This document shows, piece after piece, positions 50,561 through 63,429 of a stretch of DNA of 64,000 nucleotides. This DNA is from Nephrocerus scutellatus (lineage: Eukaryota; Arthropoda; Insecta; Diptera; Pipunculidae). The stretch's first letter is position 1; each line of letters opens with the position of its first letter. The translations under genes and the position numbers were made by a program. The stretch spans positions 75,375,976 through 75,439,975 of the forward strand of contig OX352765.1 in assembly GCA_947095585.1 (NCBI GenBank), in the 5' to 3' direction. Under the pieces are notes generated by a model. The model worked only from the letters and a program-made list of their open reading frames with translations, was not told the origin of the DNA and did no database searches.

Positions 50561-50924
50561 AAACAATAATTATAAATTATTACAGTAACAATCAATCAGA
50601 AAATTTATTGGGCGATAAAAACAATAAATCAAAGAATAAAGCGGATTTTCAGTGAAACAATTTCCATATACATATATATGTACATAAGTATAAGTACTTG
50701 GTTTTCCAATGACGGTTAAAAGTTTTTCGCTAGCGGAAGGACTCTAGTTTCATTCTTCAACAGATATACACTAAGAAAAACAGTTTTACATTTAAATGCA
50801 CAGTTGTGAAATTTATTACCTAAAAAAACACAACCCATAAAAAATAAAATTTTTCGTGTAAATTTTCTAATTAATACACAATGTGCAAAGTTTGAATAAC
50901 ATCGGGTAACATTTAAAAAATCAA

Positions 50925-51190
50925 ATTTTGGAGCCCCCTTATCCCGATCACTCCACTTAAAAAAAGTGTTTCCATTGGAGATACACATGTGTATAAAATT
51001 TAAAGAAAATCGGGTAAATTTTTTAAAATTTTAATGGGGCCTTCCGACACCGGGGCCTGATGACTTCCAAATTTTTACAAAGAGTGTTGTCTATCGGAGA
51101 TAAACGTGCGTATACAATTTTAAGAAAATCGGGTACTTTTTTTTTATAAAATTTGTATGGGTGCCCCCCGACCCCTGGGCCCGATCACTA
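50925..51190 (+). repeat. Satellite-like dispersed repeat, two units
   Basis: GGAGATACACATGTGTATAA and AAGAAAATCGGGTAAATTTT at about 50978, and a second unit at 51095. Same family as 47.9 and 57 kb. Confidence 0.65.
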
Positions 51191-52300
51191 TTTATAATAT
51201 TATTATTTAGCATAATATTCTGTGAAAATAATTCCATTAATGAGTTAATTTATTTTAATGAGAGTCGCATATAAACCATACTCTTATAGTTATTTATAGA
51301 GCGGTATTGTACGAATTTACTAATAGCTGTTGTTACAGACATACAATACAGAAACAAAGGAATTGTCACTGACGTAATTTCACCAAAAGTACCCACAAGT
51401 AAATGTACTAACAAAGCTCTGTACCAATCTTTTATCATCTGTTATTTTTAATGGAAGTTAGCAAGTCAGCATGAGCATTCGCTTGCGGAAGTTAACAAAA
51501 CGGAAATGCAAGCTTTTATGGCCGTAGCATATATTTTACCAATTAATCGTTTAGATTTGACACTAGCTTAAGCGTTCGAAAGTACATTATGGGTTTTAAA
51601 GATCGCTTAAAATTAACCAACCTTTGCTCGCTTACAAAGCCAAAGCAACGAGCTTACCGTGTACATTGTTGGACGTACATGTTTAACTCAAGTAATGATG
51701 GCATGAAATTTATAAATGAGATTGAGTGAGATTTATTTTAGTGATATGAACAACTTATTACATACAAATCGTATGTTTTGGCCATAATGTGCTCCGTTTC
51801 GTTAAATGAGCGTAAGTAAAGTGTCGATCAATTAGAAGGAATGAGAGATTTCATGTGGAAATTTGTCAACCGCTCCAAATTGTTTAAAGATGACAGTTTG
51901 TTATGAATTATATTTCGTTGGGTTTTGACATAAGCTTAAGCCCATAACTAGCCCTTAACATTCATTCAAGTCACTTAAGTTCTTACTTCCGAACAAAAAA
52001 GATGAATATGTATGCTGTCCATATTTTTGTTAAAAAACTACCAATTTATCAGTTACTGACTGATAAAACTTATGTACGCATTATCAATCACAAACCAACA
52101 TGGCCTGGTTGAATGACAGTCAACAGCAAACTTTCTTGATAGCAATCCATCAGTTTTTATTGTCAGCCGATCACACTCTTAGTTTTGAATGATGTCGATC
52201 AAAGATGACTGTCATGTTCGATAGTATGTGCATAACTTTATGTTGGCTGATTTGGTTTTAATTTTAAGTGCAACATGTAACTTTGAACTGATAATAATAA
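51191..52300. other. Intergenic stretch, nothing assigned
   Basis: AT-rich; short open frames have no family character. Confidence 0.45.
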
Positions 52301-52309
52301 CATTTCAGT

Positions 52310-52374
52310 GTCGGTGGTGCAGTGGTACCATTGGCGCCAGCTCGGAGGGAACCGGGTTCTATTCCCAGCGAACC
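52310..52374 (+). other. tRNA-like head before an RTE copy
   Basis: TGGTGCAGTGG fits an A box and GGTTCTATTCC, 42 bases downstream, a B box, with CCAGCTCGGAGG between them. Overall it resembles the 5' half of tRNA-derived SINEs. It cannot form a proper acceptor stem, so it is not a tRNA gene. Confidence 0.5.
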
Positions 52375-53293
52375 TGATGAACAAAGACAACCACGACAAC
52401 GAAAACGGCTAAATTATTTAAGAATTTTCTCATGGAACATACGCTCACTGTAGAGAATTCGAGCTGCACAGCAGCTAGCCGATACCCTGTTCAAATATGA
52501 TGCTGACATAACAGCAATCCAGGAATGGTGTCTTATAAAAATCAGAATATGACATATATTCTAGCTGTCATGGAAGACATCATGTGTTCACCACCTACAG
52601 AGGTGCGTCCCCAGATGATGAAAAAGAAGAAGAAGACTGGTTCGATGACGAATGTAAGCAAGCGACTGAACATAAGAACGTTGCGTACCAAGTGCAAGAA
52701 GCGATGCCAGAAGACTGGCGAAGAGGCATCCTGTGCCCCAATACATAAAAAAGGAGATATCACAACATGCAGAAATTATGGTGGTATAACGTTATTGAGT
52801 ACCGCGTATCTCCTGTATCCTTCAAGACAGGATAGCCCCATACACTAAAGTCATAATTGGTCCATACCATTGTGGCTTCCTCACAGGCAAATCAACAACT
52901 AATCAGATTTGTAGCATAGCCAGAGTACAACTTTATTAAGCCATGAGAGAATTCAGCATCCCAAATAAACTGACACGACTATGTAGGTTGATCATGAACA
53001 ATGTTATAAGCCAAGTAAAAATATACGGATCACTATCAAGCCCATTCAACATCTATTTATAACGGGCTTCGACAATGGGATTGACTGGCCTGCGTCCTCT
53101 CCAAGCTGGCGTTGGAGAAAGTGATTCGAGACTCTAGCGTAACGGCGAGAGGAACAATCCTCTATAAGTCCATCCAGATTCTTGCTTACGCAGACGACAT
53201 TTATATCATTGGTAAAAACCCAATAGGAAGCTTTCATCCGAATTGAGCGCCAGGATCGAACCCCGGTTGTAAATTTAGATATGATGATGATAC
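52375..53293 (+). pseudogene. RTE-like element, internally deleted
   Basis: Shares the 5' start (GAGCTGCACAGCAG at 52461) with 61855 and 4400. It then jumps to a linker DWFDDECKQATEHKNVAYQ near 52635, an RT palm-entry block GEEASCAPIHKKGDITTC near 52740, LFYKAMREFSIPNKL-like sequence near 52940, and a motif C region ILAYADDIYII near 53180. It ends in CCGGTTGTAAATTTAGATAT plus GATGAT. Frames change several times and the endonuclease is mostly deleted. Confidence 0.8.
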
Positions 53294-53698
53294 TGTTGCT
53301 GCAGATGTACGGTTGAGAGTCATCAATGTGAGTTTATGAGCACAATATTTCATTCATGTTTTTGTAACCCATCAGTGTTGAGTAGAAGAGCAATCCACAT
53401 TAGAAGCTGGGCTTTGATGTTTTTTTACGTCATACAATTGACAATGATTATTATTATGTATTCACCAAAAAGTACCGCCTGCATCGGACCTAACGTATGA
53501 TATTATCCTTTATATATTTATTTTTTTATTTTTTTTTCGAAAATATTGCGTGGTGCTTTATCTAAGAGTCCATTTCTCTGCGCGATACGCCAAGACTGGA
53601 TGCACTGCAAGTTAAAATTTCCGTGAAAGGAAATGGTGCTGTCGTTTTTTTATAACAAAGGTACTTTAAGCTATGCCCTCTCTCAATCAAAGGTTTAA

Positions 53699-54036
53699 TG
53701 CCTGAAACAGAAAAACGCTTCAGCTTCGGCTTCGCCTGACGTTTACGAGTTCAGCCACACGATTTCAATGCTTCCTATCACAATGTCGCTTCGGCTTCAA
53801 CGTTTCGTTTGGCAATGGTAAAGAAAAAACGTAATGTTACGTAACGAAGCTACAAACGGAAGCTCTAGTTCAAAAAAACTGAACATTTGCTTTGCCTGAC
53901 AGTTCAAGGCAGAGAACTGTGGCAGAACTTTCATTTGAGAAATGCCATATAGAGAAAAGTCATTCAAAGCAGATTCAAAGCGGCTGCATCGTAACGCAGC
54001 GAAGACGAAGCTGAAGCGTGTTTTTTGTTTCAGGCA
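53699..54036. mobile_element. 338-bp palindromic miniature element with TAA duplications
   Basis: Ends TGCCTGAAACAGAAAAACGC and, inverted, TGCCTGAAACAAAAAACACG, each continuing TTCAGCTTCG. TAA at 53696-53698 and 54037-54039 points to PIF/Harbinger. The open frame inside on the minus strand is not a gene. Confidence 0.83.
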
Positions 54037-54039
54037 TAA

Positions 54040-55290
54040 TTCTCGATAGTAACTGAAGGTGGTTTTACGCCTTAGCACATCTTTGTAGAGCTTCATGTAT
54101 TTGTTTTAATCTTTTCGATTGTATGTCCAACTTTCCTTTGCTTATATTTCGATCAATTTAGCAACTTTTCTTGCCAATTTTGCAATGTCTGTGCATGAAA
54201 TGGCTAGTTGATCTGTTTAAGAAGGATTTTATAATGTGGCGATGAAGTAGTACAGCATTAGTTTAAAACGGTCTATTAATTCGTATCAAATAATTCTTAT
54301 TAAACTGTAAGACAAGTTTAATTGTTCACAATTTCTATGGTAAAGCTGCTACTGTTGTAATGCATATCACAAAACAAGCCGAGTGACAATCAAAGAAGTT
54401 ACGTTCCATTGTTCCTAGTTTAGGTCTCCGCTTGCCACACAACCTCTACTATAAAGTATTAATTAAATAATGTAGGTACTCGTACAAATTAATATTTTTG
54501 CCTATCTATCTGCAACTCGTATTTATTGTCCGGGGATTTCAATACCTTTTGACCGCACTCGTATTTTAGCTGTCCATGTCGACTTTACCCTTGTCGGGTA
54601 GTTGTACATACGATTTGCTTATGGGAATTTCAATAAAAAGTTAATTGACAAGCAATGTTAAAACAAATCCACACTTTCGGTTAAATGTAATAAAATTATA
54701 GAAATTATTAAATTGATTATCAATTAATTATATCTATTCGAATTTTATAGCAGAACGTGTCAGCAGCAACTTACGCTGGTATACTGCTAGACGTGAACAA
54801 CGTGCAAAATATATTCTGGTGTGAACTGTTGTTGTTTTGTTGCACTGGTAAAATCAGTTTTTTACTATATTCTCTAAAGAATTTTAATTTGGAGAAAATC
54901 AATAATCTATTTAATTTGATTTGCAGTTTTTGGTTAATGTTGACATGTGTTATAATGCGGCAAAATCAAATGTATAAAAAGTAGTTGCAATTCCCCATGA
55001 GTTTGGAAGTAAGCCAATTTACGTATGAGCTAATACAGACCTGGTGATTCTTCTAATTTACTACGGAATACAGAAAATATGACAAAAAATTTCCATAAAT
55101 ATAATCGTCCTATCGTACTTGGTTTAAAATAAGATTCGTATTTTAAAACTACTAGTTTGCTCATAAATAGGATACATAAATTTAAATTGTCTATATGTCT
55201 ATATAAATTACTAAGTTTTATCGGCCGCTCCATCACACGCACGCATAAATCCTCGCCTTGCCATCACTAGCACGATATGGGTGTACTGTT
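54040..55290. other. AT-rich intergenic stretch
   Basis: No gene or RNA identified. The 75-codon frame at 54757 has no recognised motif. Confidence 0.45.
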
Positions 55291-55294
55291 GCCT

Positions 55295-55641
55295 AAAGCT
55301 TGATTTACATTTGTGGCGTGCGAGAAAAAATAAGCAGGACGGCTGTTAAATTATATTGTAGTTAGCCAGACGAAAGAAGTAGTATATTTTCAATGTTACC
55401 ATAATGCTATAGATAACATTTCCCATGTACTATAAAATAACTATAACATTCGCGTAGTGTCAATCTCTTCTGACTAACCACAACTTCAATTTAACTATAG
55501 TCAACCCGCTCTTTTTTTCTCGCACGGCTGTAGTCTAAATTCTCCATAACGCTTGATTTACATTTGTGGTGTGCGAGACAAAGTGAGCGTGCCAATTGAA
55601 GTTGTGGTTCTCGCACGCCACAAATGTAAATCAAGCGTAAA
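55295..55641. mobile_element. Two adjacent GCTTGATTTACATTTG miniature elements
   Basis: The first begins at 55295 (GCTTGATTTACATTTGTGGC) and has an eroded right end near 55530 (TTTTTTTCTCGCACGGC). The second, 55551-55641, is a 91-bp near-perfect palindrome with GCTTGATTTACATTTGTGGT and its complement as arms. Both share an ATTGAAGTTGTGGTT word. Confidence 0.72.
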
Positions 55642-56420
55642 CCTAAACAAAGCGCCACCTCGATCGTGTTTGCACTATGTGGTTTACCGAGATTTTGTTA
55701 AGACGCATTTTCTGTCAAATTTTCAGCTCAGTCGGCTCTCTAGTTTTTGAGTATTTGTGTCGTATTACAAACCAATAAACATTAATTTTTATATAGTTAT
55801 ATAGAGTATAGTACGCAGAAGCAGCGCAGCAAATAGCACACAGTCATTATGATGCCGCTACATGGCGTGATGTTCGTACAACACATAAAGTAGCGCAGCG
55901 AACAGAGCAGCACACCGACCGATTTTTCGTTGACTTTGGTTAGTTAGTTACAAAATTGGTCACCATGAAAGGTCCTTTTATTTAAACGGGATAATATGTA
56001 TCCTATGTTCACTCCGAAAGTTATAAATATAATTATAAATATTGGTGAAAGAATTTTTAAAATCAGTCAAGTAGTTTCGAAGATTACCTCCTACACACTA
56101 ACCAACATTACATCTTTATAATATTGTTATATATTATTATATTTTATTATTTGTTTATTATATAATATAAATTATAACAGACCCATGTCTACACAAACAA
56201 GGGACTCTTTCAGCAAATCATTTGAAGTGAAATTGGGCAGGATACGTAATTTTAATGGAACGCACCAGGTAGGCTCAGTTGTTAAATGTGTTGCATAGTG
56301 GACATTTATCATCATAAGTTTTTTTTTGGTTAAATCTAAGTAGGTCCATTATTAGAATCTGTATTTATATATATAATTAGAGATTAGAAATATTGTTCTT
56401 TTTGCTCCTATAAAATTTCA
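55642..56420. other. Intergenic stretch, nothing assigned
   Basis: AT-rich, with a TATTAT-rich part at 56115-56175. Confidence 0.45.
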
Positions 56421-57770
56421 GGGTCGAGTGGCTCCCGTATTAATTTCAAAACTAACCCGATTTTCTTCAAACTTGTGTATCTCCGACGACAACACTTTCT
56501 ACACAAATTTGGTAGTGATAGGCCCTAGAGTCAAGCGTCTCTTATATACATTTCTTTAAATTAGTCCGGGTTTTTTCAAACTTTGCACAAATGTGTATCT
56601 CCGTTTAGAGAATTTAGACGAAAATTTTTATATTTTATATTTTTATTAGTTGTTAACCCCGGCGTTACCCGGGGTTTTATGTTTTTCTGGGATTCAAACT
56701 TCTAACTTAACCTCCCGCTTAGAAGGCCAACGCTCTTACCACTTGAGTCACCAACCAGAGAAAAAATAATAGGTTAAAAAAACAACCCATAAAATTTTTT
56801 CATATAAATTTCTCTAAAAGGAGAGCCCCCGACCTTGGGGCCCGATCAATTCGGAGTTATACATGTGTTAAAATATGAAGAAAATCGCAAATTTTTAAAA
56901 GAAATATATGGGCACCTTTCGGATCTCAGGACTCAGGGCCCGTCCAATCCAATAATTTTACAGAAGGTTTTGTTCATCGGAAATACACATGTGCTTAAAA
57001 TTTGAAGAAATCGGGCTAATTTTTAAAATTTTTTTACAAAAGTTTTGTCCATCGGAGATACAAATGTGCTTACAATTTGAAAGTTGAAAAAATAGGGCAA
57101 ATTTTTAAAAGAAATATATGGGCACCTTTCGGATCTCAGGACTCCAAACATTTTGCAAAAAGTTTTGTCCATGGGAGATACGCATGTGTATAAAATATAA
57201 AGAAAATCGGATTAATTTTTTTTAAAAATTTATATGGGGACTTACGACCCTGAGGCACTGGGTCTTACAATAAGTGTTGTCTCTCGGAGGTACACATGTG
57301 TATAAAATTTGAAGAAAATTGGGGTATTTTTTTTTTAAATTTGTATGGGGCCTCACGACTGCGGGTCTACAGAATTTTAACAAAAAGTGTTGTCCATCGG
57401 ATAAACTCTATAAAAAATTTGAAGAAAATCGGGTTAATTTTTTAAAAAAAAAATTTGTATGAGTTCTCACGACCCCGGAGCCCGGGGTCTCAAAATTTCT
57501 TTACAAAAAGTGTTGTTCATCGTAGATACACATGTATATAAAATTTGAAGACATTCGGGTAAAATTTGCAAAATATTTGTAAGGGAGCCCCCCGACCCCG
57601 AGGACCGAGGGGCCCCAAATTTTAATAGAAAGTGTTGTCATCGGAGATGTGCATGTGTGCCAAGTTTCAATAAAATCGGACTTTGGGAAGTGGGTTAAAA
57701 ATTGATCAGAAGATTCCATGACAAACAAGCAAACAAACACACGGGCACGCGAAGTTAATAAAGAGCCCAT
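56420..57770. repeat. Large satellite-like array, inverted at its left end
   Basis: From 56420 to about 56625 units run in reverse (CCCGATTTTCTTCAAACTTG, TGTGTATCTCCG). From 56790 on they run forward (GGAGATACACATGTGTATAA, TTTGAAGAAAATCGGG, CCCCGACCCCGAGG), about eight to nine decayed units of 100-150 bp. It ends with GGGCACGCGAAGTTAATAAA. Confidence 0.75.
56689..56760 (-). pseudogene. Degenerate tRNA-like sequence
   Basis: On the minus strand TGGTGACTCAAGTGGTAAGA looks like a D-arm/A box, GGCCTTCTAAGC like an anticodon loop (TCT, Arg), and GAAGTTTGAATCCC like a T-arm/B box. Stem pairing is poor, so it is a decayed tRNA or SINE head inside the satellite region. Confidence 0.45.
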
Positions 57771-57787
57771 ATTTTTTGTAAATTGCG

Positions 57788-57885
57788 AGTTTTTTTTATA
57801 ATTTGCGCGTGCGTAAAGGGGCTTGCACCCTTATAATGCTAGGCTTGGCACAGTAAGAGCGTTAAGGTTTAGGAAAAAAAGATAC
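57788..57885 (-). mobile_element. LINE 3' UTR fragment
   Basis: T-run followed by TAATTTGCGCGTGCG, GCACCCTTATAATGC and TTGGCACAG, the same tail as at 30328-30410. Confidence 0.6.
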
Positions 57886-57889
57886 GCTT

Positions 57890-58625
57890 TCGTATCTCTT
57901 CTCGCATTATGCGGTATCCAATGCCACAGAATGGTTCTAGTTATACAATCGTGCCTTCTGCTTTCTTTGATCCATAGGTATATCATTTTATGGCTCCCGG
58001 ATGTATCTGGTATTCAGTTTCAGATCTGAATTCCTTCTTGTTGCTCATTTTGACTTCAAGGTACTTCTTGAATTCAAGCTTTTGCACCATATTATCACAC
58101 GGCTAAAGGAATCTGTTTGGCTAGTGATTCCACTAATAATTTCTATTCGCCCATGCCACTGCTCCCTCCATAAGTAATCATTGGAATAACTATCATGGTT
58201 TACATCCAGTGCATTATTCTGGAACTAACTCCACAGAATTTTCCTGCCACCCTTCGGCACGTCATAAGTGCTCTTTTTGATTTTTGCAGTACCGCCTGTT
58301 GGTGTTTAATCCATAGCAGTTTACTCCCAAATATCAGTCCAAGGTATTTAACCTCTTTGCTGATAGTAATCTCTTCTCCATTAAAGGTTAGCGGGTACAT
58401 TCATCCCAGCTTCCTTCTATTGAAAAAAGGGAACCAGTGTGATTTTGTTTGCGTTTACACTGAGACCCACCAAAATCGTTTTTCATGGTCCCTATTATGT
58501 TCTGGTACCCAGCATCCTGCACATCCTTTTAGTAGCTGTGCTGTCTACTTTCTTTCTCTCCAAAGCATTCCTTATCGCCTCATGAGATGCGTTGTCGAAT
58601 GCTCCTCGATATCTAGGAAGGCGCA
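57890..58625 (-). pseudogene. LINE reverse transcriptase fragment, minus strand
   Basis: Near 58610 the minus strand has GAFDNASHEAIRNAL (RT motif A region), and 58400-58200 read NGEEITISKEVKYLGLIFGS, then KRALMTCRRVAGKFCGVSSR and IMHWM, the RT thumb/connection typical of R1/Jockey-type elements. Frameshifted and truncated at both ends. Confidence 0.75.
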
Positions 58626-58636
58626 TAGTGCGCATA

Positions 58637-58850
58637 GTTACGCCTCCAGTTTGCCAGATTTAACCCCCTTGGAGTATTTTTTCTTTCCAAATTTGATAAA
58701 AAATGGATTGGTGGTAAAAAATTTGCCAACAATGAGGAGGTGCAGTCTGCAGTTGATAGCTATTGACGGTTCTCACAAAATACAAATTTATCAAATTTAG
58801 AGTTTGTTGTTTCCGATCTGATTTATTTTTGGAATCTTCAAGTTTCAAGT
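58637..58850 (+). pseudogene. Mariner transposase C-terminal fragment
   Basis: LPDLTPLEYFFFPNL matches the third-catalytic-Asp motif of mariner proteins (Asp present). After a frame change comes IGGKKFANNEEVQSAVDSY, the usual following block, then a stop. It abuts the minus-strand LINE fragment. Confidence 0.75.
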
Positions 58851-61640
58851 ATCCACGTATAAAGCGCCATATTTAGTTACAATAAAAACAATAAGAATTT
58901 GTTCGTTGATGCGTTGACCTAAATTTTGTTATAGCAGCTACGTATTTAAAATTGAGGTATGATTAATTATCAAACAGACAGGAATCTATCGCCTAATCGT
59001 AACATTTCTTAGCTACTGACACTACTCGGTACTAACCTCTAAAAGTTCTTTTAGATTGGACATCTCATCTTCGGGTATAAAAAAGTCATATACGTGTGTA
59101 TGCTATAATTTATTTATCCTTGAAATTTATTAAAAAGTCTGCCAAATAAAATTATATTAAAAATTTAATAATGCAAAATAATACAATTTATTCACGAATT
59201 GAAGAACAAGATTTTATTGCGTTCAAAACAATTCAAGTGAAGCGTTTAGTTACTGAAACTGCGCACCAGATTAGTCTGTCTGACGAAGTGGACATACACA
59301 ATGAAAATTAATTAAACTTGAATTTCAGTTGAAATATCCTTGCGAATTATTCTTAATTTTGTGTAACCCGAATAAAATACAAATGCAGATGTTTTTAATT
59401 TTTTTTAAATTGTCATTGCAATGCGCTTGTGTGTGCTTGCGGCTTTTAGAATTCAAATTGTGGCTTAAATTTTATTGTTTTTTTATCTTCTCGAATATGC
59501 GGTTTATAAAACAATAACTATTACACACAAAATTACGCTTTTTATATTGATCTTGTTTTGCATGTGTTCTAAGAAAAGAAAAGAAAAATTTTATTAAATT
59601 CAAAGTTCCTGCTGCTTTTTTTCTTACAGAAGATGTATCTTAAATAATTGAACTGCGGTTTTTAAAGGTAGATCAATTTTTGGCTAGTGTACATTGTATA
59701 TTATATTTTTTAAAAAGATTGCCAATTGCTGTTATAGATTCTATTAGTCAAATCCACATTCTCTATTGAAAACCGGTAATTGTATAATTAAATGAACAGT
59801 CAAATTAATTTATTTCGCTGTTAAACATTAAGTGCTCCTTTGTTTGCATCAATCGAGTAGAACTGCAAGATACCTGTATAAATAACAATATAATCTATAC
59901 AGGAATTTCACGCTTATTGCAAAATAAAAACAACTTAAATTTGTACTGTACAATGTACACACATGTACATATAACTGAAGGGGGGAATTATAATAATCAA
60001 TTTAGTTACTCAATGTAAAATGTAGAAAATTATATTCAAGTGCTCTAGCTATATAGCCAAACTTATTTTGGAAAATTACTTCTGTAAAGCCGTAATACCT
60101 TTCCGTTTTTTGCTAACATTAGATGCAACTTAGATGCGAATTGAGAAGTTTTCCGTGAAAAGCTATTACGCTCGGAGGTTTATCAGATATTCACGAGAGG
60201 TGGAACCGTCAAAAATACTTTTGGTGTTACAGGGATTCGAATCATGAACATCCTGCTCAATCGCAATCGATAATGACATGAAATCAGCGATATGCGCACG
60301 GTGGCTTAAAGCCAACAAAGACTGCCAATTGGTGGTATCAAATTGATAATAGCGCTTTAAGTAAACTCTTATGTGAGGTATTTAGTATTTAGTTACAGGT
60401 TTGAAAGTGCGAAAGGCTGACAGAGGTTCTTCCTAATGAATTTTTTTTGTTGTCTTCACAAACTTTAAACGCTCTCTAATTAACTTAATTTCTTTTGTTC
60501 CTTTATTTTAGTATTGAGCTGTGGGAAACTTTTTCTCTTATTACCGGCTATTACATATATCTTTTAATTGGATGCTGTGACTCAAGCATATTATGCCGCA
60601 ACACCTGTCTCCAAGTATTCAAATTATTATTATTTAGGGATAGCATCATATCCACAGCGTAGTCCGGCGTCTATTCCCCTTTCTCTGCTTCTCTAATAAG
60701 GGTTTTCAAAAGTCGGAGTGCTTTGAATGTCGAGCTTTAAATCTTTCCAATTCTGCGTGGAAAGAAGTAAAAGAGCAACATGCCTATGTTTTTGCTGTTA
60801 CTTTTTTTTCGCCTTTTTCTCATGATGCCACTGCTAACCAAACCATTTGGTAAGAACCTGCGGTCCTCAGTACATAGCTATTTGCTTATATGTGTGTTCT
60901 GAAAGTGATTCCTTGTGCTATATCCTTGTAATCTTTTTCTTGTTTCCAATTAACCAATTATCTTTTGGATTCAAAAGCACCTCTGACAATGCTTAAGATT
61001 TTTGAACTCGGTCTGGTGTACATTTTTGGTCTAAAGCTTACCTCTACCACATCTCAAGCATCCTCTACAATTTGTATACTAATATCCCTACCTCCGTCAC
61101 GCATAAAGTGTTCTAGAACCACTGTGATGAAATATTATTAGTATACCAATTCAGTTGTTCACAAATTATAACAGAGACACAAACCATGTTAGGAGCAAAA
61201 CTTTTAAATTAAATTGGGAAAGTAATATAATTGACATTAAATTGAAAAATACAAACTAGGGGCCCGTTTGTTCATATAACGGGCTGTAGCCGAACTCGTT
61301 TAACTACATTTCGTGACTTATTCACAGTCACTTGAAAAGATCATAATAAAGTGATATAAAACAACTTAGTTAAAGGACTCCATAGATCGCCGATTTTTCA
61401 TTATAAATGTTTTTTATATAGAATAAGGCAAGTAGATATCTTATCTAAATCTAAAGTCAGATTGAGAATGAAAAGAAAATATTTTATACAACATTTTGTC
61501 AAGTTACATTTAGGCATTGTATCAATGAAAATGGACGGTCAGCCATCAGCAGAATAGGGGGAATAACACAAAATGCTCAAGAATGGCAGGTGGCCGTAAC
61601 TATCTCTGACTGGTGGAAGAGTGATCAAACCTCTACGTGG
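58851..61640. other. Long AT-rich intergenic stretch
   Basis: No convincing gene. The short frame at 59171-59311 is listed separately. A TTCGAATCC-like word at about 60236 is discussed under rejected items. Confidence 0.45.
59171..59311 (+). CDS. Possible 46-residue small ORF
   Basis: ATG follows AATTTAATA; the product would be MQNNTIYSRIEEQDFIAFKT, IQVKRLVTETAHQISLSDEV, DIHNEN. It is soluble, charged and helical in places, and less AT-biased in amino acid content than the surrounding accidental frames. A TATAATTTATTT word lies at about 59103. Nothing is recognised; chance is quite possible. Confidence 0.2.
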   Translation: MQNNTIYSRIEEQDFIAFKTIQVKRLVTETAHQISLSDEVDIHNEN

Positions 61641-61759
61641 TGGCTGCCGGTTATTTTCCTCCAATGCAGCAAAAGCGAAATGATTGGGCTGGTTCCTTCA
61701 CAGTAAGGTTGGCGCGAGTCCAATAACATCGCCAGTAAAAAATTATTATTACGGAACCC

Positions 61760-63420
61760 AAAATCAGCCTCGGATACACTGACGAACGACGACGACCGCG
61801 GCAACGAAAACGGCTACACGATTTAAGAATTTTCTCATGTAACGTACGCTCACTGTATAGAGCTCGAGCTGCACAGCAGCTGGCCGATACCCTATCTAAA
61901 TATAAGGCTGACAAAACGGCAATCCAGGAGATGTGGTGGACGGGGAATAATGTCTTACCAAAATCAGAACATGAAATATATTACAGCAAAAGAATGAAAA
62001 AAAAAGAATGAATCTTAGAGCGATGGGAATATCACTTTAATGAGTTGTTAAATGGCCAGCTAACCGAGGAATTGGAGGCTCCACTAATGACCAGAAGACC
62101 AAACTATGCTTCCGGCACGAAGTATAGACGAAGTTAGCAGTGTGATAAATAGTCTCAAAAATAATAAAGCATCGGGATTAGACTGTATCCCAGCGGAGCT
62201 GATTAAGCCCCGAAATACACCAAGCAATTCATAAACTAATAGTGCAATTATGGAAGGAAGAAGAGACACCAAAAGACTGGCGAAGAGGCATCGTGTGCCC
62301 TATAGATAAGAAGGGGGATATCACAAAATGCAGCAATTATCGTGGTATAACGTTGTTAAGTACCGCGCATATGATTTTCTCCTCTATCCTTCAAGACAGG
62401 ATAGCCCCATATCCTAAAGTCATCATTGGTCCATAGCAGTGCGGCTTCATTCCAGGCAAATCCACAACTGATCAGATTTACACCCTTAGGCAGTTGATGG
62501 AAAAATGTCTAGAGCTTCAAAACTCACTACACCATCTTTTTATAGACTTTAAAGCCGCCTATGATAGCATAGCCAGAGTAGAACTTTATAAAGCCATGAG
62601 AGAATTCGGCATCCCAAATAAACTGACACGACTATGTAGGTTGACCATGACCAATGTTATAAGCCAAGTAAAAATATCCAGATCGCTATCAATCCCATTC
62701 AACATCTATACCGGGCTACGACAAAGGGATGGACTGGCCTGCGTACTCTTCAACCTGGCGTTGAAGAAAGTGATCCGAGTCTCTGACGTAATGGCGAGAG
62801 GGACAATTCTCTATAAGTCCATTCAGATACTGGCTTACGCAGACGATATTGACATCGTTGGCAGATCCGAAGAGCTGTACAGGAAGCTTTCATCCAGATC
62901 AAAAAAAGCCTACTATAGTTAGTAAAGACTCTTCAAATAAGGGAACTTAACCCTAAGATCCAAGCTGCTGGTATATAAGACAATGGTCATACCAGTACTA
63001 ACATGTGAATCCGAAACTTGAGTGCTTCTAACCTCTTAGCTGCGCTCGTGAGGAAAGTCTTACGGAGAATTGTTGGCCCCATATGTGAGGAAGGACGATT
63101 CCGGAGACTCTATAATGATGAGATTTACGAACGTAAACGCGATGTCGTCATCGTGAAAAGAATTAAGCTCGGTACGCTCCGTTGGGCAGGACACCTAGCT
63201 CGCATGAGCGAAGAGGATCTTTTGCGGTAGGATTTATGGAACAAGACAGCGAGGTCGGCCAAGCCTACGCTTCAAGATAGCGTAGACCAGGGCCCCCAGA
63301 GTTTAGGAATGCCAGACTGGATGACATCGGGTCAAAATCGGGACCGGTGAAGAGAGTTTTTGCAGAAGGCCAGGACCGGACACCGGTTGTAGAGCCAAAT
63401 ATGATGATGATGATCAATAA
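61760..63420 (+). pseudogene. RTE-like non-LTR retrotransposon, most complete copy, disabled
   Basis: Starts with RKRLHDLRIFSCNVRSLYRA and ARAAQQLADTLSKYKADKTA, the front of the endonuclease, then deletes into the linker (LERWEYHFNELLNGQLTEEL). RT follows: WRRGIVCPIDKKGDITKCSN, CGFIPGKSTTDQIYTLRQLM, motif A HLFIDFKAAYDSI (62530-62570), GLRQRDGLACVLFNLAL and motif C LAYADDIDIVG (about 62840). The C-terminal RRIVGPICEEGRFRRLYNDE and TLRWAGHLARMSEEDLLR are at 63065-63230. It ends CCGGTTGTAGAGCCAAATAT with a GATGATGATGAT tail. Several stops and frame changes make it inactive. Confidence 0.85.
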
Positions 63421-63429
63421 AAATGGCAG

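Noticed and set aside
60225..60300. Possible tRNA on the minus strand (GATTCGAATCCC)
   Set aside because: Only a B-box-like word is present; no A box or cloverleaf could be drawn.
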